Shown here piece by piece: positions 60,101 to 64,000 of a stretch of DNA of 64,000 nucleotides. Origin of the DNA: Linanthus parryae (lineage: Eukaryota > Streptophyta > Magnoliopsida > Ericales > Polemoniaceae). The position numbers and the translations under genes are program-made. The DNA lies in assembly GCA_023055425.1 (NCBI GenBank), contig JALGPY010000010.1:55465665-55529664 (forward strand). Direction: 5' to 3'. Under the pieces are notes generated by a model. The model had not been told where the DNA came from and did no database searches. It was given only the letters and a program-made list of their open reading frames with translations. Every line of letters begins with the position of its first letter. Position 1 is the stretch's first letter.

Positions 60101-60874
60101 ACCGGCCCGACCTGTGTAACCGTAACGGGTATAACAGTTCGGTTCGCGCCGGTTCGGTTCGGTTAACAGATACATACATACATACATACATCAAAAAAAT
60201 TGGTTCTGGTTTCGGTCTAACTGGCCCTAGCCCGCAATAGATCGGTTTCGGTCCCAGTTCGGACCTTTCAGGCTCGGGCACGGTTACTCAAGGAACGATC
60301 AAAATCGGGCCGGTTCACCGGTTAACCGACCCGTTTGACAGCTCTATAATATCATATTGTACTTGTTTCGTTAATTGAGAAAAAATTTTGATTTTTTTTT
60401 TTTTTTGCTACGACAGAACATGCCTCGATGCAAAGGGTGACTGAGAAGAGCGACGTTTACAGCTTCGGAGTGGTGCTTCTAGAGGTGTTGACAGGGAGGC
60501 ACCCGTTAGACCCGACGCTGCCTGGTGGGGCCCACTTGGTCCAATGGGTCCGGGACCACTTGAACAGTAAAGGAGACCCGGTGGACATTCTCGACCCCAA
60601 GCTCCAGGGAAGGGCCGAACCTCAGATGAATGAGATGCTACAAACACTAGCTGTCTCGTTTCTCTGCTTGAGCCAACGTGCCAAGGAGCGTCCCACGATG
60701 AACGATGTCGTGGCGATGCTCAAGGAGATTCGACAGGTTGATCATGTTAAGCCAGAACAAGGTCTCAAGACGGGTATCGCCCAGGCAACCCCACCACAGT
60801 TTCCGCCTGCTAAAACTGCCATTTGCAGCGGCTCTTCTAACTGCTCCTTGGCTTTTTCTGATGATTCGGTCTAA
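57109..60874 (+). CDS. Leucine-rich-repeat receptor-like kinase, RGI/RGFR type (1103 aa, two exons)
   Basis: Exons 57109-59962 and 60417-60874 (3312 nt). The intron is GTAAAT...CGACAG and splits Glu952 of the kinase APE motif. Order: signal peptide (1-31), LRR N-terminal cap (about 36-72, paired C64 and C71), more than 20 LRRs to about 690, membrane segment (about 711-733), kinase from about 771 with ATP-site Lys795, catalytic HGDVKTMN with Asp893, and DFG at 911-913. HGD in place of HRD makes it a non-RD kinase. RAGG at 201-204 is the RxGG motif that class XI receptors use to bind sulfated root-growth-factor peptides (family knowledge). The C-terminus (SSNCS...FSDDSV) recalls Arabidopsis At4g26540 (RGI3/RGFR1), and the SFT2-like neighbour supports orthology. 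It likely perceives a peptide hormone at the plasma membrane. The start Met opens a clean signal peptide. Confidence 0.95.
60012..60345. mobile_element. Small transposon in the receptor kinase intron (334 bp)
   Basis: The ends AGAGCTGT and ACAGCTCT are perfect 8-bp inverted repeats. ATAATATCAT is duplicated on both sides (60002-60011, 60346-60355). The interior is built of GGTTCGGTTCGG and CCGGCCCG words with a short CATA repeat. The 9-10 bp duplication points to a Mutator-like non-autonomous element, but the short ends leave hAT possible. Removing it and one duplication leaves a 110-bp intron. Confidence 0.82.
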
Positions 60875-61850
60875 TTAAGGCTCAATATATATTAGCTTTT
60901 GTTCATAGCCAGTGAAGGTAAATTAGAGTGTTTTTTTGCAGTAAATTTGTATCTTTGTCTATTCAGATTCATCACTAGAAAATGAGGGCAGTTATCTAAT
61001 CTTAACTTAGATTTGGTTAGAAGAGTTGTTAGGATTCTGTTAGAATTCTCTTCCTCTTCTTCTACTATATAACTGACGTATCTCCTTCTAATTGAGTATT
61101 GAAGATCAAATCACATGTTTCTACACTAACTACTGTAAGTACCCAGGTAAAAAACATTTCTAATTGTTGGTGAAAGTTTCTCTAATTGAGCTTTTGGTAG
61201 AACTATTGTGCCTGACAAAAGCTTGTTGACGACAATAATTCAACAAGAAGTTGTCTAAAGAATAAAGAACAACATCATAAGATTTAGCGTGAAACTTGCC
61301 TACATTCACGGTACGCACTGTAATATTATTGAGAAGAAGAACAAAGAGGAAGAAGAAAGATTACAAGCTCTGAATGCAAACCCTAATCTATTTCATCACT
61401 CTTCTCCTCTACAAAGGATGCTAGATAAGCTCTATCTGATAGTCTACCAATATTGGAAGTAACATGTTCTCTACAAAGGATGCTAGATAAGCTCTATCTG
61501 CTAGACGACAAAACAATTTATAAAAAAAAAATAAATGTGAACCCTGAGATTTTATATGGGGTTAAATTGTAATAAACTAAATTTTTGAGTTAGATGTGCA
61601 AATTTCTTGTTCATTAGTTTGTTGACATCTGCATAGTAGAGGTGAGTAAAACTCGCCCAAACCGATCCACACCAATTCGGTCTGATTTAGCGTCCGTTCA
61701 TGCTACTTGATTGGTTACGATTATGCATTCACAAAACCGAACTACCTTTGATTGATCATGATTTCGGAGTTGGCAAACTATTTAGAACCGAACGCGGCCA
61801 ATTTAAATTAAATTTAAACTACCTAGAGATTTAGACTTAAATTTAGGTGA
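60875..61850. other. Receptor kinase 3' flank, no gene recognised
   Basis: The kinase 3' UTR should lie here. A 36-bp direct repeat (CTACAAAGGATGCTAGATAA) occurs near 61410 and 61472. The stretch 61025-61125 looks faintly like an LTR end (TGTTAGGATTC...TATATAA...CTACA) but has no target duplication. Confidence 0.45.
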
Positions 61851-62178
61851 CTTTCTTTACCTAAATTTAGGTGACTTTTTATCTTTTTTTAGAAAAAGAT
61901 AAAAAGGTTGTTTACTTTGTGCCTAATAAGTTTTCTAAAAAGTTTTAGTTACCTTTTTAGTAGAAAAGGTTGTTTACTTAACTTCTATTTTATCTCCTAA
62001 AAAGTAGTTTTAAGGAGTAAAAAGATAAAAAAGTTGAAGTTAGAAAAACCTAACTATTTTTGGTCTTATAAAAAGGTAAAAAGTTATCAGGCTTAAATTT
62101 TAACGAAAATAACTTTATTAGAACTTTTTATATGACTTAAAAAAAGATAAAAAGTCACTTAAATTTAGGTAAAGAAAG
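61851..62178. mobile_element. MITE with about 42-bp inverted ends
   Basis: The left end CTTTCTTTACCTAAATTTAG is the inverse of the right end at 62137-62178 with one or two mismatches over 42 bases. It is 328 bp, very AT-rich and non-coding. The target duplication is not clear; a partial copy of the end sits just outside on the left. Confidence 0.75.
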
Positions 62179-62233
62179 CAGGACCTAAGTTGTAGACTTA
62201 GAGATTTACTGTTTGCCGAGTTTACAGGTTTTA

Positions 62234-62561
62234 ACATCGGATCTTTCTGCACTAACAAAACTGAAGAAGTTGGTGATTGTCGGATGCCCTAACCTTGTGA
62301 TGCCCTAACCTTGTGAGCTTATCAAACCGGGGACTGCCGCCCAGTTGCTCTTGGAAGTTGGTGATCTATATTCGTGCTTGTGTGCATTTGGAATCATTGG
62401 TAGATGGAATGGTGCCTCACAACACTTGCTGCCTTCAGAGGTTATGTGTTAGCTCCTCTCCGTTGCTGGCCTCTTTTTCTTTACGTCGTCATCAAGGGAC
62501 CAGTTTCATTTTCCTTAGAAACTCTCCTCTTGATTCTGTTTATTATTCTTGTTTGATTTGA
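62234..62561 (+). pseudogene. NLR-type leucine-rich-repeat relic
   Basis: The translation reads LTKLKKLVIVGCPNLV. After a frameshift it reads SLSNRGLPPSCSWKLVI, then HLESLVDGM, LQRLCVSSSPLLASF and SLRRHQ. CPNL, GLPP and LQRL blocks in this order are typical of the C-terminal LRRs of plant CC-NB-LRR resistance proteins (family knowledge). The frameshift is caused by an exact 16-bp tandem duplication (62284-62299 and 62300-62315). No NB-ARC domain, start or other exon is in the window. An isolated, dead fragment. Confidence 0.65.
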
Positions 62562-64000
62562 TATATTATTTTCTTTTTTTCTAATCGAATCATTTGGACT
62601 GCTGGATGTTCTCTTACCATTGTAGACATTGTTTCACGATCCAACGATGAAATCAGTGCTAGGAACAAGTCCTCAGCTCTGTAAATGATTTAACCAAAAT
62701 AGATTAACAATCTTTTGGCTTATTCAAATATGAACCTGACCTCTTCATTAGAGAATTTATGAAATTATTTTACTTAATTTAATTTATACATTGAATAGGA
62801 ATGTATGTTCTTTCTTACGATAACTTCGCTACTTACTTTCTTGAGATGTAGCTATGTTTGCTATATTGCGAGTAGAAAAATTTGATGTTTCATTTGGTGT
62901 TATCAGGATTTTCAGAATACTTTGAAGCAGGTTGAGTCGATTCAATTGATAATAGTATGTAAGCTATAGATGAACAAGTTTTTTTTTTTTTTTTTTTTTT
63001 TTTTTGAGATTAAGATGAACTTCTAAGAATTGCTTATATATGATGATGTTCAAGTTTGGTAAAAAAGAAAAAAACAACTTCACTGTTTTCTGGGAATGAA
63101 GAATGGTTTTCAACGTCCTTCTGTGCCCATACTCGCGTTCTCTTCAGCCAAAAAACTCGTTCCTAAACTCAGTACAGTTTCTTACTTGAATATGGATCTG
63201 TGCGTGGTGAATAAAAGCAACTTTCATGCTAGCTTCATAGTGATATCAAACATTACGTTTGGATTATGATTTTCCTTTACCGGGTATTGGACAACCTGAT
63301 ATTGTTTTGAGAGCATCATCATAGGATGTTAAGCTGTTTTTGTGAAAGTCCCAACTTGTGCAAGCTGCGTCTACTCCAGTTGCGCCCTGAACTTATTCCT
63401 TGTTTTTGCATCCTATTGACTGTCCAGGACACCTGTAAGTTGAAGCAGATCCATGTCCAGAACCACCATAGAGAGCATGCACATGCACTAGTTAGTTTCT
63501 GCAAAGTTAGAGACTTGTGTTGTTTGTGTTAGTCACCTGCGTCAAAATCACATCATAAAAGAAACATTAGCCCCGTTAGAAAAACGATAAACAATCAAAA
63601 TAATAAATAAATAAACATTGTGTCTGGACTGGGTGTGAGAGGCATGTTATGTAGGACATTGTCCTACAACGTAGAACCTCCCCACGTGAGGGTGCTACCG
63701 ATATGCTACAAAGTAGGATTCAACCCACACTCGAGCCAGCTCCTACAAGCGTCACGCCGGTTGTAGGACTTGTGAACCGTCACGAACCGTAGTTGCCCAA
63801 AATCACGTATGGGAATATACCCAAATATATATAACAGTGTGTATCAGGATAGAAGTATAAAAACACTCTAACTTTTCTCCTCTTATCATATGACTCTCAT
63901 GTATCTTTTTTCCATATATCTTCTCCACATATATAGCCATCCAATAGAAATAGTAACTCCCTAGAAATAATAGTGGTATTAAAGCAATAGTAACCGCCAT
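62562..64000. other. Intergenic, no gene recognised
   Basis: AT-rich. The short frames at 63326-63532 (+) and 63803-64000 (-) have no family signature. A 27-T run lies at 62979-63005. Confidence 0.5.
62979..63005. repeat. Poly(T) tract, 27 T
   Basis: Uninterrupted. It could be the tail of a minus-strand retroposon, but no target duplication is found on its far side. Confidence 0.85.

Noticed and set aside
61025..61140. Possible solo LTR (TG...TATATAA...CA)
   Set aside because: No target duplication, no partner LTR, and the ends are too short to be convincing.
63326..63532. CKLKQIHVQN-like segment resembling a PPR protein start
   Set aside because: One short phrase only; no following PPR helices and the frame ends quickly.
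63640..63790. GGGTTGAATCC on the minus strand, like a Pol III B box
   Set aside because: No convincing A box at the right distance and no flanking repeat, so neither a tRNA nor a SINE is supported.

Overview
This is plant nuclear DNA, most likely from a eudicot. Split genes with GT-AG introns, plant LTR retrotransposons whose primer sites match initiator-Met tRNA, MITEs and a plant leucine-rich-repeat receptor kinase all support that. From memory, the two intact host genes, an SFT2-like vesicle transport gene and an RGI-type receptor kinase, are neighbours in Arabidopsis as At4g26550 and At4g26540. The window therefore looks like a conserved gene pair beside a large nest of transposons. The species cannot be named from the sequence.

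Bases 1-41092 are almost entirely mobile elements inserted into and beside one another. Copia-A (703-10663, + strand) has two recognisable LTRs and a heavily decayed interior. It holds a 1.97-kb Mutator-like element (9-bp target duplication) and a 5'-truncated LINE RNase H fragment (20-bp target duplication). Its 5' LTR is interrupted at the left by the end of a retroelement LTR that is a diverged relative of the big array. Copia-B (10698-38036, - strand) has an intact 1326-codon gag-pol frame. Its 3' LTR (left side) is split by an 18.9-kb array, LTR-int-LTR-int-LTR-int-LTR, of a non-autonomous large-LTR retrotransposon (LTRs about 3.46 kb, interior 1.66 kb, no coding capacity). The whole array is bracketed by a single 5-bp target duplication, CCTAG, and the other Copia-B LTR keeps the empty site. 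A compact 2.4-kb non-autonomous LTR element (38698-41092, TSD TATGG) follows.

Bases 41093-64000 are gene-bearing. A decayed copia RNase H fragment precedes the four-exon SFT2-like gene (43182-52083, 227 aa), whose first intron is 7.5 kb and holds MITEs and local repeats. About 5 kb of MITE- and SINE-like sequence separates it from the receptor kinase (57109-60874, two exons, 1103 aa). The kinase's single intron carries a 334-bp element with a 10-bp target duplication; without it the intron would be 110 bp. Downstream are a MITE and a relic of an NLR-type leucine-rich repeat broken by a 16-bp tandem duplication.

No RNA genes, CRISPR arrays or bacterial features were seen. The most unusual object is the tandem large-LTR array. 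Its LTR SNP pattern and conserved splice-like signals deserve follow-up. All identity statements are by-eye comparisons.
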